DNA from: Lactobacillus pasteurii DSM 23907 = CRBIP 24.76
GTDB taxonomy: Bacteria; Bacillota; Bacilli; Lactobacillales; Lactobacillaceae
Assembly: GCF_000297025.1 (NCBI RefSeq)
Contig: NZ_CAKD01000010.1
Span: 47,331-111,330 of the forward strand
Length of the DNA: 64,000 nt
Direction of reading: 5' to 3'
Shown: one piece after another, positions 24,799 to 34,172 of the stretch
Layout: each line of letters starts with the position of its first letter
How positions within the stretch are numbered: position 1 is the first letter of the stretch
Program-made: the position numbers and the translations under genes
The notes under the pieces: generated by a model
What the model was told of the DNA's origin: nothing
The model's database searches: none
The model's input: only the letters and a program-made list of their open reading frames with translations

Positions 24799-25728
24799 AT
24801 GGAACTCAGTAATTTTACACCCAACAGTTTATTCAAAGATTATTTTTTGCAATGGATCAAACTATACAAAGAAGGCGCTGTTCGTGAGGTTACGCTTGAA
24901 AAGTACCTCAACAATCATCAGCATATTGCAACGCTCGTTCCAAATTTACAGCTGAAGGATCTTGATCGCTCGCAGTATCAAGAATTATTGAACCTTTACG
25001 CGCTCACACATGAACGCCAGACTGTTATTGATTTTCATCATCAAATCAAAGGCGCAATTTTAGATGCGGTTGACGAAGGATTAATTCCTCGTAATCCAAC
25101 TAGAAAAGCAATTTTCAAAGGCAAGGCTCCTAGACCTAAGCGCAAGAAGTATCTCAATCAATTTGAATTGCACAGTCTTTTAGAAGATTTGGACTTAAGT
25201 CCTGAAGTTAACTGGGATTGGTTAATTTTGTTAATCGCTAAAACTGGACTGCGTTTTTCAGAAGCTATTGCATTGACGCCTGATGATTTCGATTTTATTC
25301 ATCAAACTATTTCAGTCGATAAGACCTGGGATTATAAAAAAGGAACGGGTTTTAGTCCGACAAAAAATAAATCCTCGATTCGAAAGGTACAAATTGATTG
25401 GCAGCTAGGGATGCAATTCCAACAGCTTATTAGGAACAAAGAGCCGAAAAAGCCTATCTTTGCTAGTGGTCCCGTTTGTAATTCGACGCCTAATAAGTGG
25501 CTTAATCGACATTGCAAAAAATGTGGCATCCCTGAAATTTCGATACATGGTTTGCGACATACGCATGCATCCCTGCTGATGTTTGCGGGCGTATCGATTG
25601 CTAGTGTTTCGCGCAGGTTGGGACATTCATCGATTACCACCACGCAGAAAGTGTACATGCACATTATCAATGAACTCGAAAATCAGGATAATGATCTTGT
25701 AATGAGGTATTTATCAAGTTTAAGTTAG
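24799..25728 (+). CDS. Tyrosine recombinase associated with the hsdS cassettes
   Basis: This 309-residue integrase-type recombinase has an N-terminal SAM-like core-binding domain (about residues 10-95) and a catalytic domain with Arg in KTGLRFSEAIALTPDDF, the H-x-x-R box HGLRHTHASLLMFAG, a second His in RRLGHSSITTTQKVYMH, and the nucleophile Tyr in KVYMH. Start ATG 24799 follows GGAG by 7 bases. It lies exactly between two converging silent TRD cassettes of a type I system, as do the inversion recombinases of phase-variable hsdS loci, so its substrates are probably the WEQRK and LHQRK repeats. It is less likely to be a phage integrase: no att-like repeat or phage gene set is adjacent. Confidence 0.85.
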   Translation: MELSNFTPNSLFKDYFLQWIKLYKEGAVREVTLEKYLNNHQHIATLVPNLQLKDLDRSQYQELLNLYALTHERQTVIDFHHQIKGAILDAVDEGLIPRNPTRKAIFKGKAPRPKRKKYLNQFELHSLLEDLDLSPEVNWDWLILLIAKTGLRFSEAIALTPDDFDFIHQTISVDKTWDYKKGTGFSPTKNKSSIRKVQIDWQLGMQFQQLIRNKEPKKPIFASGPVCNSTPNKWLNRHCKKCGIPEISIHGLRHTHASLLMFAGVSIASVSRRLGHSSITTTQKVYMHIINELENQDNDLVMRYLSSLS

Positions 25729-25741
25729 ATTTTGTTTGTGG

Positions 25742-26269
25742 CTTACGCTGATAAAGAGCGATGAGAGAGTCAAGTTGTTTAAAGAAATCTCCTATTTGCT
25801 TTTGCTCTTTTATATCAGTTGGGATACTTACATTGAAGTCGGCAAGATTTTTACGACTAATTCTTTGCCTCGTTCCCCCAGCTAGGCAGCTTTGCACATA
25901 CTTGAAATATGTTTGTGTTGATAAATATTGAACTATAAATTCTGCAGAAGTTTCCCTAGATGTTCTTGCTATTGTACAGTCAACAGCTGTTATCATCCTT
26001 GTCTTTAGCTTTGGTAATATACAAGCCCTACCAGCTGGATCAGGCAATCGTGAAATTATAATATCCCCTGGAAAGATTTCCTCACAATTAAGTTTTTTAA
26101 AAGTTTCTTCTGATATCCACTTTTCATTACCGAACTTATTAATAAATTCTGTAATTCCAATATTTCCTGTCTGTACTAGTCGAATACCGGAACTAGCTTG
26201 GTCTTTTGATTCAATCCAATCACCATCTGTAAACTTCGCAAATAATGATGCTAACTTCCGCTGTTCCCA
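25742..26269 (-). pseudogene. hsdS: Silent hsdS TRD cassette B
   Basis: On the minus strand the frame reads WEQRKLASLFAKFTDGDWIE ... IIISRLPDPAGRACILPKL ... KEQKQIGDFFKQLDSLIALY-QRK and then leaves homology (PQTKSNLNLINTS, stop at 25667). It has no start codon in frame and lies right behind the hsdM terminator. Cassettes A and B face each other across the recombinase, so their WEQRK repeats form a 2-kb inverted pair (24272 and 26269). Confidence 0.85.
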
Positions 26270-26282
26270 GTCATAACAAAAA

Positions 26283-26302
26283 AAGCAGATAAATTATCTG
26301 CC
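26283..26302 (-). terminator. Terminator after hsdM
   Basis: Minus-strand GCAGATAA-TTATCTGC is followed by TTTTTTTG, just past the hsdM stop and before silent cassette B. Confidence 0.8.
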
Positions 26303-26313
26303 TTCTTGTATAT

Positions 26314-27912
26314 CTATATTTCGTCAACGCCTAGTAATTTAAGCTGTTCGTTGATCTTCTTTTCCAATTCTGCAATCTCTGCATCATCTTCTTTTAACTG
26401 ACGATTTACTTCTGCAAGATCGATTTCTGGTTCTTCTTCGAAAGTATCGACATATCTAGGGATGTTAAGATTGTAATCATTTTCCTTGATTTCATCAAGA
26501 CTTGCTACGTGAGCATACTTGTCGATATCCTTTCGTTCTTTATATGCTTCTATAATCTTATCAATATTCTCGTCAGTCAATCTGTTTTGGTTCTTGGCCT
26601 TTTCGAAATCCTTACTTGCATCGATAAAGAGAATATCCTTGTTGCTTCTGTTCTTCTTAAATACCACAACACAAGTTGGGATTGAAGTTCCGTAGAACAA
26701 GTTAGCTGGCAAACCAATTACTGCATCAAGGTAATTCTTGTCGATGATGTTCTTACGAATCATTTCTTCCGCTGCACCACGGAATAATACACCGTGTGGC
26801 AAAACAATAGCCATCTTACCATTAGCATTTAAATGATAAAGAGAGTGAAGAACAAAGGCATAGTCAGCCTTAGTCTTAGGTGCTAGCTTGCCATAATCGC
26901 TAAACCTTGGATCCTTCAATTTGCTTTCTGCGTTGTTCCAGTGAGCGGAGTATGGAGGGTTTGCGACAACTGCATCAAAGAATCTTGGACGATCAATTCC
27001 TTGTGCATCGGGACCATCAGGCCAGTCTTGTTCCAATGTATCCGCATTGCTCAAGTGCATTGAGAAGTAATCAACGTTGTGCATCATCAAGTTCATTCTA
27101 GCCAAGTTGTAAGTAGTAGTGTTCAGTTCTTGACCAAAATATTGAATCTTATCTTTCATGCCTGCCGGTAATTGATTACCTACAGTCAATAGCAAAGAAC
27201 CAGAACCACAAGTAGGGTCGTAAACGCTAAATTCTTTGTCTTGATCAACTTCACCTAAGGTAACTAACTTAGATAAAACGATTGATACTTCGTGAGGAGT
27301 ATAGAATTCTCCACCCTTCTTACCAGCTGATGAAGCGAATTGTTTGATTAAGTATTCATAGATCGCGCCTAGAATGTCCTTGCCATTTTCATCGGTGTAT
27401 TCCATGCTATCAACCAACTTAACGATCTTGCTCAATGACTTAGCTCTAAGGGTTGTGCTAGTTCCAAGCTTGTTGTCACCAAGGTTCACGTCATTGAACA
27501 CGCCTTGGAAGTCCTTATTTGCTTGAACGTTCAACTTAGCATTGTTGTTGAAGTTATCAAACATTGCCTGGTAATCGCTAGGAATTACTTCACCTTCATC
27601 AATGCGCTTAATCAAAGATGCCCAAGTATCATTTGGTGCAATTGCATATCCTAGGTTGTCTGACGCTAGCTTAATGAATTGATCTTCGCCGTATTCGGCA
27701 GCTTTTTCAACATAATCATCATTAAGAGTCTTGCCATCTTCAGCAGTTAAGCCAACATTTTCAGCAAAGTACTTTTCTTGGTGTTCTGACAAGTATCTAT
27801 AGAACATGAATGCCAAAATATAGTTCTTATATTCAGAGGCGTCCATATTTCCTCTGAGTTCGTTGGCCATTTCCCAGAGTTTGGCGCCGATTTTTTCGAT
27901 TGAGTTGTCCAT
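26314..27912 (-). CDS. hsdM: Type I restriction-modification DNA methyltransferase subunit
   Basis: This 532-residue adenine-N6 methyltransferase has an N-terminal HsdM helical domain (MDNSIEKIGAKLWEMANELR), the SAM-binding motif DPTCGSGSLLLTVG (about residue 230) and the catalytic NPPYSAHW (about 318), followed by GVLFRGAAEEMIRK. The C-terminal acidic helical segment (DDAEIAELEKKINEQLKLLG) is usual. It methylates the site chosen by HsdS and forms the M2S complex. It is the last gene of the minus-strand order half-hsdS, hsdR, hsdS, hsdM, 26 bases after hsdS. Putting hsdS before hsdM is less common than hsdM-hsdS. Confidence 0.95.
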   Translation of the reverse strand: MDNSIEKIGAKLWEMANELRGNMDASEYKNYILAFMFYRYLSEHQEKYFAENVGLTAEDGKTLNDDYVEKAAEYGEDQFIKLASDNLGYAIAPNDTWASLIKRIDEGEVIPSDYQAMFDNFNNNAKLNVQANKDFQGVFNDVNLGDNKLGTSTTLRAKSLSKIVKLVDSMEYTDENGKDILGAIYEYLIKQFASSAGKKGGEFYTPHEVSIVLSKLVTLGEVDQDKEFSVYDPTCGSGSLLLTVGNQLPAGMKDKIQYFGQELNTTTYNLARMNLMMHNVDYFSMHLSNADTLEQDWPDGPDAQGIDRPRFFDAVVANPPYSAHWNNAESKLKDPRFSDYGKLAPKTKADYAFVLHSLYHLNANGKMAIVLPHGVLFRGAAEEMIRKNIIDKNYLDAVIGLPANLFYGTSIPTCVVVFKKNRSNKDILFIDASKDFEKAKNQNRLTDENIDKIIEAYKERKDIDKYAHVASLDEIKENDYNLNIPRYVDTFEEEPEIDLAEVNRQLKEDDAEIAELEKKINEQLKLLGVDEI

Positions 27913-27938
27913 TTTTTGTGCTCCTTTTACATTTTCTG

Positions 27939-29153
27939 TTAGATAAACATCTGTTGTAGCAATGCTTTTTTCATTTCTTTGAGGTGATCTAGCTTACGCT
28001 GATGAAGAGAGATGAGGGTGTCAAGTTGTTGGAGAAAGTCTGATATTGCCCTTTGTTCCATAGTATTAGGAGCATATATTTCCATGTTTAAAAAGACATT
28101 TTCGTGTATACGTTTAGCTCTTCGAGAGCCATTAGCCTTTTCACCATTCTGGAGATAAAAGTCTCGACGTAAAAAGTTTTCTAATAAAAATCTAGAATCT
28201 CCGTTTACTACATCGAAAGCTGGAGAATCGGCTGTTGATTCATACCCGTCTAACTTTTTTGGTACAATTCCAAAGGCTGCATGCAAAAAATCTAATTTTC
28301 CATACATCAATTGACCAGCACTTCTTTTATAATATTTTGTATTGCTGCTTCCTTGAGTTATCGTCTCTTTCTGAACTACACCTTTTCCCCATAACTTTAC
28401 AGTTAATTTTTTAGCTACCGTACCATTTGATCCTGAAACAGTACTCTTTTTTAAATAATAACCAACCTTGCGCTGTTCCCAAGGATCGGTAAAACCAGGG
28501 AACCGTAATTCGGGTACTACCTCACCATTTTTAGGGAACATCTTTTGAAGTAGACCACGTTTCTTTTCTTTAAGGTGGTCTAACTTACGCTGATGAAGGG
28601 CGATGAGGGAATCTAGTTGTTTGAAAAATTCCCCTATCTTCTGTTGTTCAAGTAAAGTAGGTACTGTTACGACGCTTTCGAGCCATACCTTTTCATGTAA
28701 AGCTTTTTGTGCCGAACCAATAGGTTTGTTCTTTTCGATAACATTGTGATAATACAAGTGTGTCTTAAATAATATTTTTGAAAAATTTTTGTCTATCTTA
28801 CTATTTTTAGCCAACAACGGCATGTTCTCAGTAACAATTGCACCATTAAGTGAACTGGGTATGTAGCCTATACCACCTTCATAAACAGTCTGTCTAGTAA
28901 ATGTTAAAGTATCGGGATAATTTTTAGTGTCTACTAAATATTGACGCTTCCTACCTATATTTTTTCCATAATTAGTCGTACGATATTCAACTTTTCCTGT
29001 ATTTCTTACTGATATTTGAATATATTTTGTAGTATCATCTAGAAATATCTTATTTTGATATTTTTTAAAGAAATCCCCTAACTTTCGCTGTTCCCAAGGA
29101 TCAGTAAAACCTGGGAACCTCAACTTAGGTATACCATTATTTTTTTCCATCAT
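27939..29153 (-). CDS. hsdS: Type I restriction-modification specificity subunit (two TRDs)
   Basis: Each half has a conserved entry LRFPGFTDPWEQRK, a variable TRD, then EQQKIGEFFKQLDSLIALHQ or EQRAISDFLQQLDTLISLHQ, and the spacer helix RKLDHLKEKKRGLLQKMF or RKLDHLKEMKKALLQQMF. The N-terminal half is at about residues 15-200 and the C-terminal half at about 210-400. The near-identity of the two entry and exit segments provides recombination repeats (W codons at 29093-29095 and 28479-28481). I prefer the ATG at 29153, since AAGGTGA lies 5 bases upstream; the ATG at 29168 lies inside hsdR. It determines the bipartite DNA target of HsdM/HsdR. Silent cassettes A and B can change it. Confidence 0.93.
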   Translation of the reverse strand: MMEKNNGIPKLRFPGFTDPWEQRKLGDFFKKYQNKIFLDDTTKYIQISVRNTGKVEYRTTNYGKNIGRKRQYLVDTKNYPDTLTFTRQTVYEGGIGYIPSSLNGAIVTENMPLLAKNSKIDKNFSKILFKTHLYYHNVIEKNKPIGSAQKALHEKVWLESVVTVPTLLEQQKIGEFFKQLDSLIALHQRKLDHLKEKKRGLLQKMFPKNGEVVPELRFPGFTDPWEQRKVGYYLKKSTVSGSNGTVAKKLTVKLWGKGVVQKETITQGSSNTKYYKRSAGQLMYGKLDFLHAAFGIVPKKLDGYESTADSPAFDVVNGDSRFLLENFLRRDFYLQNGEKANGSRRAKRIHENVFLNMEIYAPNTMEQRAISDFLQQLDTLISLHQRKLDHLKEMKKALLQQMFI

Positions 29154-29160
29154 CGTCACC

Positions 29161-32100
29161 TTACTCATCTAACAATCCACCAACAACCTTATCAGCTAGC
29201 TCATACACCGCATCCCTCACCTTATTGAGATATACGATCACAAACATCCCTTTAACCTTAGGATCCTGTGCATGCTTTTGATAAGTCTTGCCAGCCTCTT
29301 GAACTATTCTCTTCAACTGTCCCTGATTATCCAGGTCCTTTTCATTGAAAACATGCGTGCTGATTAACTCGGCCAGCTGTCTAACACTCACAGCTTCATT
29401 CAATCCCCACTGGTTGATGAAAGCCTGATAGACTTCATTTTGACTGAGTCTAGTCACCTTATCAACTAATTCTTTGCCCTTAATGTCTTTGCTGGTAACT
29501 GGGTAGTTGATCTTCTCTGACTCTGGTGGGTATTGTCTAGTCAAAATTCGCTTAGCCGTAGTTCGAATATCATTAGCATATTCTTGATTTTCCAAAGCAT
29601 CTGCGAATCTATGAATCTTCTGACTCGTTTCCTCAGCCTCTTTTTGCTTGTTTTCATGAACTTCATTCATCAATTGAACCCAAAGCTCATCTAGATAGTC
29701 GTAGTTAATTTCAACTTCTTTAATATGGGTCAAATTCAACTTAATCTGCTGGGTGGGGACATGCTTTGTCTTGGCAATTTCACGCTTTAGCTGGTTAGCC
29801 AAAGTAGTCGTCAAAGTAGTCTCTTCATCCACTGTGATATCTAATTGATCAAGCAATTTTTCTGGATGGTGGTAGTCAAAGCCTTCCTTGGTGCCATCTT
29901 CGCTTTCGTCTTGTGTATACTGCTTTAGCTTAGCAATATTGGAATTATACTTGCGCAAAGTCTTGAGCATTTCCAATTTCATTGTTTCCGACTTAGGCGT
30001 ATCAGTGAAGTCATTAGTCAAATTACGCAGCTCGCTAACTATCTTCTTGGTATCTTCAACTAAAACCTTATATTCTGGTGCAACCACTGTTACATTGACT
30101 AATTCAGTTTGAATATCAGCTGAACGAATATCGGCGTAGATTGCTAAAGCTTCATCCATCAACTTTTCGTTATGCTTTGGCCAGCGGTAGTTGATTACTC
30201 GGCCCCATGGCTTTTCCTGCAAGTCAGCAATTCGATTGGTCCGCGAATATGCTTGAATCAAATATGCCCCCTTCAATGTTCGATCGACATATAGAGTATT
30301 CAATTCTGGCGCATCAAAGCCAGTTAACAATTGATCGACTACGATAACTAAGTCCAGGTAATTGCCATCTTGAGCCGACTTATTCAATCTAGCCATCACA
30401 TCTTGGGTATATTCCTTAACCGTTGTCATATCAAAACTAGTACCAAAGGTCTCATTATAAGCCTTGATTGCCTTGTCCAAGCCAAGATTAGTTTGCAACT
30501 GGTTATCGCCATTTGAAGTATCTTGACTGAAAGTAACCGCCACTTTGAGCATTAGACCGCCATTTTGCCGGTGCTCTTCATTAATTCTCTGGAACTCGTC
30601 AAAGTACATCATCGCCATCTTGGTACTTGCTCCACTGTGAACGTGCGTAGTCAGCATGGCATTATAGCGGTTGTTATTTGACCGGTTGCGCCATTTCTTA
30701 AAGATGTCTTCAACTACCTTTTCGACGTGTTCCTTATTATTGTCATAGAAACTTGGCTGAACATTGTCATCCATATCATCATCGCTTAAATGAGCAATCT
30801 TATCTTTGATCTCCAGATCAGTCCATTCAGGATATTTCTCATGGTAGAACTGTGGTAAGAATTCTTCGCGCATGGCCTTGGTATCAATCGTTGTTTCAAA
30901 GTCGACCTTGAAACCTAAGACGTTGCCATCAGCAATCGCTTGTTTAATGGTATAAGCATGAAGCAAATCACCAAAAATATCCTGCGTAGTCAGGCTAGTT
31001 CTTTGATCTTTGTCTTTTTTCTTATCATCAAACATTGGCGTACCAGTGTAGCCTACCCAGGCAGAATGTGGAAAGGCCTTTTGCAAAAGAGCGAAGGCAT
31101 CCCCGCCAGTTGAGCGATGGGCTTCATCGACAATGAAGACGATATTCTTGTCAGGCAATTTAACATTCTTACGCTTAATCAAAGTTTCTAGCTTCTGAAC
31201 TGAAGTGACGATAATTCCATTATCTTTGGAACGCAACTTGCGACTTAAATCATAAGTATTAGCTGTATCAGCTACCGTTCCTAGGCTTTCTCCTTCAGCA
31301 TCTGGATCATAAGCTCGGTAATTATCCAAAGTCTGATTAGTTAAGGCGATTCGGTCAACTAAAAAGACTACCTTATCGACATTGGGCAATCTACTTGCTA
31401 ACCAAGCTGTTTTAAAACTAGTAATTGTTTTACCAGATCCGGTTGTGTGCCATATATAGCCTACTTTATTAGTGCGGTTTTCGAAGTCCACCTTTTTGAT
31501 TCCATCAATAACTGCTCTAGTGGCATAAACTTGATATGGACGCATTACCTTAAGCATTTGCTTATTCTTGGTTCCGTCAAGAATCATATAATTAGTAGCC
31601 ATTTGGTGGGCCATTGGAATTGATAGGAAGAGATCACAGAATTTCTTCCAGCCACGCACCTTTTCGCCTTTTTCAGTCTGCCAGTTAAAGGCAAAATCTT
31701 TATTAAAACGCTCAGCAGTCGTATTGGCCATATACTTAGCATCATGGGGCGTCAAGGCCACTAGAATCTGCAAGGTCGAATATATATCTGAATACTGGGC
31801 TTCATTGATATATTGCTCCATCTGATTTAAGGCCTCATTGACGTCATGGGCATCAGTTTTTTCTTCAATCTGAATAATTGGCAGCCCATTGATTAACAAG
31901 GTGGTATCGAAGCGTCTTTTTTCTTTTCCACTTAAAACAGGTTGCCGTTCAATCTGCTTAACTACTTGATAAACCGTATCGCCAGCGCCGATTTGTCTTT
32001 GGTCAAAGACAGTCAAATAAACATGGCGTCCATCGTCAAGATCAACTTCAACTTGGGAAACTCCATTCAAGCCGTATAAGAACTGACCAGCTTGGTAAGG

Positions 32101-32376
32101 CGTTTTTAAATCAGAAATTTCCTTTTTGACTTGAGCAAATTCATTTTCTGACAAGGGATGATCCAGACTGGCCTGATTGTGCTGCTCCAAGATTTGCTTG
32201 AAGTTAGCCCACAAGGCTTCAGTCGTATGAACATCTGGCAAATATTCCCATGAACGCTTACCAGCAATATAAGCAGCCTTTGGTTCATTAACTTCTGGCA
32301 TTGAGCTTTGGCCACTCAGATAATCGACAAAATTTTGTTCAAAGGTTAATTCATCTTGATGTTCAAGCATGATCAA
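29161..32376 (-). CDS. hsdR: Type I restriction endonuclease subunit R
   Basis: This 1071-residue motor-nuclease has an N-terminal PD-(D/E)xK-like nuclease region (PIIQIEEKTDAHDVNEALNQ, about residue 168), then SF2 helicase motifs: Walker A in WHTTGSGKTITSF (about 308), DEAHRS (about 418), VGYTGTPMF, and SRTNRI in motif VI (about 715). A helical C-terminal region binds the M2S core. It cuts unmodified DNA far from the site after ATP-driven translocation. The start overlaps the half-size HsdS gene by 14 bases and the end touches hsdS, so the four genes form one transcript. Confidence 0.95.
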   Translation of the reverse strand: MIMLEHQDELTFEQNFVDYLSGQSSMPEVNEPKAAYIAGKRSWEYLPDVHTTEALWANFKQILEQHNQASLDHPLSENEFAQVKKEISDLKTPYQAGQFLYGLNGVSQVEVDLDDGRHVYLTVFDQRQIGAGDTVYQVVKQIERQPVLSGKEKRRFDTTLLINGLPIIQIEEKTDAHDVNEALNQMEQYINEAQYSDIYSTLQILVALTPHDAKYMANTTAERFNKDFAFNWQTEKGEKVRGWKKFCDLFLSIPMAHQMATNYMILDGTKNKQMLKVMRPYQVYATRAVIDGIKKVDFENRTNKVGYIWHTTGSGKTITSFKTAWLASRLPNVDKVVFLVDRIALTNQTLDNYRAYDPDAEGESLGTVADTANTYDLSRKLRSKDNGIIVTSVQKLETLIKRKNVKLPDKNIVFIVDEAHRSTGGDAFALLQKAFPHSAWVGYTGTPMFDDKKKDKDQRTSLTTQDIFGDLLHAYTIKQAIADGNVLGFKVDFETTIDTKAMREEFLPQFYHEKYPEWTDLEIKDKIAHLSDDDMDDNVQPSFYDNNKEHVEKVVEDIFKKWRNRSNNNRYNAMLTTHVHSGASTKMAMMYFDEFQRINEEHRQNGGLMLKVAVTFSQDTSNGDNQLQTNLGLDKAIKAYNETFGTSFDMTTVKEYTQDVMARLNKSAQDGNYLDLVIVVDQLLTGFDAPELNTLYVDRTLKGAYLIQAYSRTNRIADLQEKPWGRVINYRWPKHNEKLMDEALAIYADIRSADIQTELVNVTVVAPEYKVLVEDTKKIVSELRNLTNDFTDTPKSETMKLEMLKTLRKYNSNIAKLKQYTQDESEDGTKEGFDYHHPEKLLDQLDITVDEETTLTTTLANQLKREIAKTKHVPTQQIKLNLTHIKEVEINYDYLDELWVQLMNEVHENKQKEAEETSQKIHRFADALENQEYANDIRTTAKRILTRQYPPESEKINYPVTSKDIKGKELVDKVTRLSQNEVYQAFINQWGLNEAVSVRQLAELISTHVFNEKDLDNQGQLKRIVQEAGKTYQKHAQDPKVKGMFVIVYLNKVRDAVYELADKVVGGLLDE

Positions 32377-32935
32377 CCGCCTCCTTCAATTCATTCATGC
32401 GTTTAATTTTCTGATTCTCAGCCTGCCTTTTTTTCAAAGCGGTAATCCTTAACTGATCAAAGTAAATCTGGCCAATCAGCTGTTGCTTCGTTAGTTTCGG
32501 CAGCTTAGGAAGGATAACCTCTCGCAATGCCCTAACCGTAAACTTGATTACCTGGCTTCCCTGCAAGCTAGCAATCAGCGATCGTCTAACTTGGTGATTC
32601 TCATTTAATAGATAAACCAGAAACTTTGGATCAAGTTCTTTTTTTATCGTAAGTCGAACATAATTTTGCGAGAAATAGTAACCTGTATGACTTGGACTAA
32701 CCAGACTTGCTTGGCCAGTCATCAAATTAAACAGGATATCCCCAGCCTTAGTTAGAGAAACATCCTCCTTGCTAGTGTGCAAGAAACGATTTTCAGCATT
32801 TTGATGATTCATGCCAACTAAGTCATCATCAAAATTACTTTGTAAGTAGAATGGATAGGTCGTTGCATCAGGCTCATCAACAAAGCGTGAGACCGGCTTG
32901 CCAGCTTCAAGTTTTACATAATGAGTTAGTTTCAT
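32363..32935 (-). CDS. Half-size HsdS-like protein with a single TRD
   Basis: This 190-residue protein resembles one half of a type I specificity subunit: a TRD (KAGDILFNLMTGQASLVSPS, YYFSQNYVRLTIKKELDPKF, LRREVI-like LREVILPKLPKLTKQQLIGQ) and one C-terminal coiled-coil helix (RITALKKRQAENQKIKRMNE). It lacks the WEQRK and LHQRK repeats of the other cassettes, so it is not part of the shuffling set. It is the first gene of the operon and overlaps hsdR by 14 bases. Two copies could dimerise to make a symmetric specificity unit, or it could compete with HsdS. Its own start codon and context are sound, so it looks functional. Confidence 0.75.
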   Translation of the reverse strand: MKLTHYVKLEAGKPVSRFVDEPDATTYPFYLQSNFDDDLVGMNHQNAENRFLHTSKEDVSLTKAGDILFNLMTGQASLVSPSHTGYYFSQNYVRLTIKKELDPKFLVYLLNENHQVRRSLIASLQGSQVIKFTVRALREVILPKLPKLTKQQLIGQIYFDQLRITALKKRQAENQKIKRMNELKEAVDHA

Positions 32936-32950
32936 CTTGGATTCCTTTCT

Positions 32951-33039
32951 GTAATTTCTTAAAATTACTTTTGCTGATATTTATAGTTTAGCACTAAAAT
33001 ATATTCTTGCAAGTATTTTTTGTAATTTTTTAAAATTAC
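32951..33039. promoter_or_regulatory. Paired dyads flanking the hsd promoter
   Basis: Two copies of GTAATTTYTTAAAATTAC (32951-32968 and 33022-33039) sit 71 bases apart in the divergent hsd/galM intergenic region, seven helical turns. They differ at one position. AT-rich promoter-like sequence for the hsd operon lies between them. A looped repressor arrangement is possible. Confidence 0.5.
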
Positions 33040-33097
33040 ATTTTATTATAATTGATTATCTCCCTCTATCATCGTTCGACAGAAAAGTATATAATTT

Positions 33098-33112
33098 TTG
33101 TAAACGCTTAAA
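33098..33112 (+). promoter_or_regulatory. Near-consensus cre before galM
   Basis: TTGTAAACGCTTAAA has one mismatch to the cre consensus and follows a TATAAT box (33090-33095). CcpA repression of galM is likely. Confidence 0.6.
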
Positions 33113-33131
33113 TAGATGGAGAAAAAATAAA

Positions 33132-34157
33132 ATGAGTATCAAAATCAATAAATATGACAACTTAAATGGTCATGATCTATGCGAGATCATCTTAGAAAAC
33201 AAACATGGCGTGCGAATTAGCCTCTTGAACTACGGAGCAACGTTGGAGAAGTTCGAAATTCCGACTAAACACGGTCACGAAAATATTCTTATGTCGCTCA
33301 AAAAGCCGGAAGACTACTCTAAAGAGCGCAATTTCATCGGTGCAACAGTTGGCCGCGTGGCTGGACGAATCAAAGATGCTCGCTGGGAAAATGGCAACCA
33401 GACTGTCCACTTTATCGCTAACAACCATCAGCATACTTTGCATAGCGGTGGAAAGCTAGGTTTAGACAATCAAGTCTGGGACTTTGAACTTAAGAATCGC
33501 AACGACAAGGTAGAAGTAAGCTTTTACTTCTTAGATCCAGATCTCGCCAATCATTTCCCTGGCAACGTTAAGATCAAAGTTACTTATAGTTTAGATAATG
33601 ACAATGCTTTGAAATATGAAATTGAAGCCGTCAGCGATCAGTTAACTTTATTTAATCCAACTAACCACACTTACTTCCGTTTGGATGGGCCAGATTCTTC
33701 AATCGAAGACTTGAACTTGGAACTTGACGCCGACTACTACTTGCCAGTTGATGATCAAACTTTGCCAGCTGAAGCTGGAATGGCCAAGGTTAAGGGAACG
33801 GTCTTTGATTTTAGAAAGAGTAGGCGAATTGGGGATGCCTTGAAGTCTGATGAACACCAAGTCAAGGTTAGAAATGGCTTCGATCACCCATTTATTTTAA
33901 ATGGCAACAAGATTGCGGCAACTTTGACTTCAAATAAAAATAAGCGCAAGTTGGAAATTTCAACTAACGCTCAAGCTTTGGTAGTATTTACGGCTAACGG
34001 CTTCCCTAAGACTGATGTCCTCAGCCATTTGCATGCCCACGATGGAATTGCTTTAGAAGCACAAGCAGCCCCAACTAACGATCCTAAGTTGCAAATGGCC
34101 TCTTTAGTTCCTGGCGAAAAGTTCCATCGCATAGTCAAATGGAAGATTTCTTATTAA
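33132..34157 (+). CDS. galM: Aldose 1-epimerase (mutarotase)
   Basis: This 341-residue cytoplasmic enzyme interconverts alpha and beta anomers of galactose or glucose. Family signatures are LLNYGATLEKFEIPTK near the start, FIGATVGRVAGRIKDARW (about residue 74), the catalytic His in NPTNHTYFRLDG (about 177) and the active-site region NGFDHPFIL (about 250). The catalytic Glu lies in GIALEAQAAP near the C-terminus (about 310). The HAD-phosphatase gene follows after 15 bases, probably co-transcribed. There is no Leloir operon nearby. Confidence 0.92.
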   Translation: MSIKINKYDNLNGHDLCEIILENKHGVRISLLNYGATLEKFEIPTKHGHENILMSLKKPEDYSKERNFIGATVGRVAGRIKDARWENGNQTVHFIANNHQHTLHSGGKLGLDNQVWDFELKNRNDKVEVSFYFLDPDLANHFPGNVKIKVTYSLDNDNALKYEIEAVSDQLTLFNPTNHTYFRLDGPDSSIEDLNLELDADYYLPVDDQTLPAEAGMAKVKGTVFDFRKSRRIGDALKSDEHQVKVRNGFDHPFILNGNKIAATLTSNKNKRKLEISTNAQALVVFTANGFPKTDVLSHLHAHDGIALEAQAAPTNDPKLQMASLVPGEKFHRIVKWKISY

Positions 34158-34172
34158 GAAGCGAGGTAACTC

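Noticed and set aside
25332..25670. Minus-strand ORFs inside the recombinase gene
   Set aside because: They are antisense shadows of a well-supported gene, with no ribosome site and no recognisable domain.
24799..25728. Recombinase as a prophage integrase with attachment sites
   Set aside because: No tRNA, att-like direct repeats or phage genes flank it, and it sits symmetrically between two hsdS cassettes.
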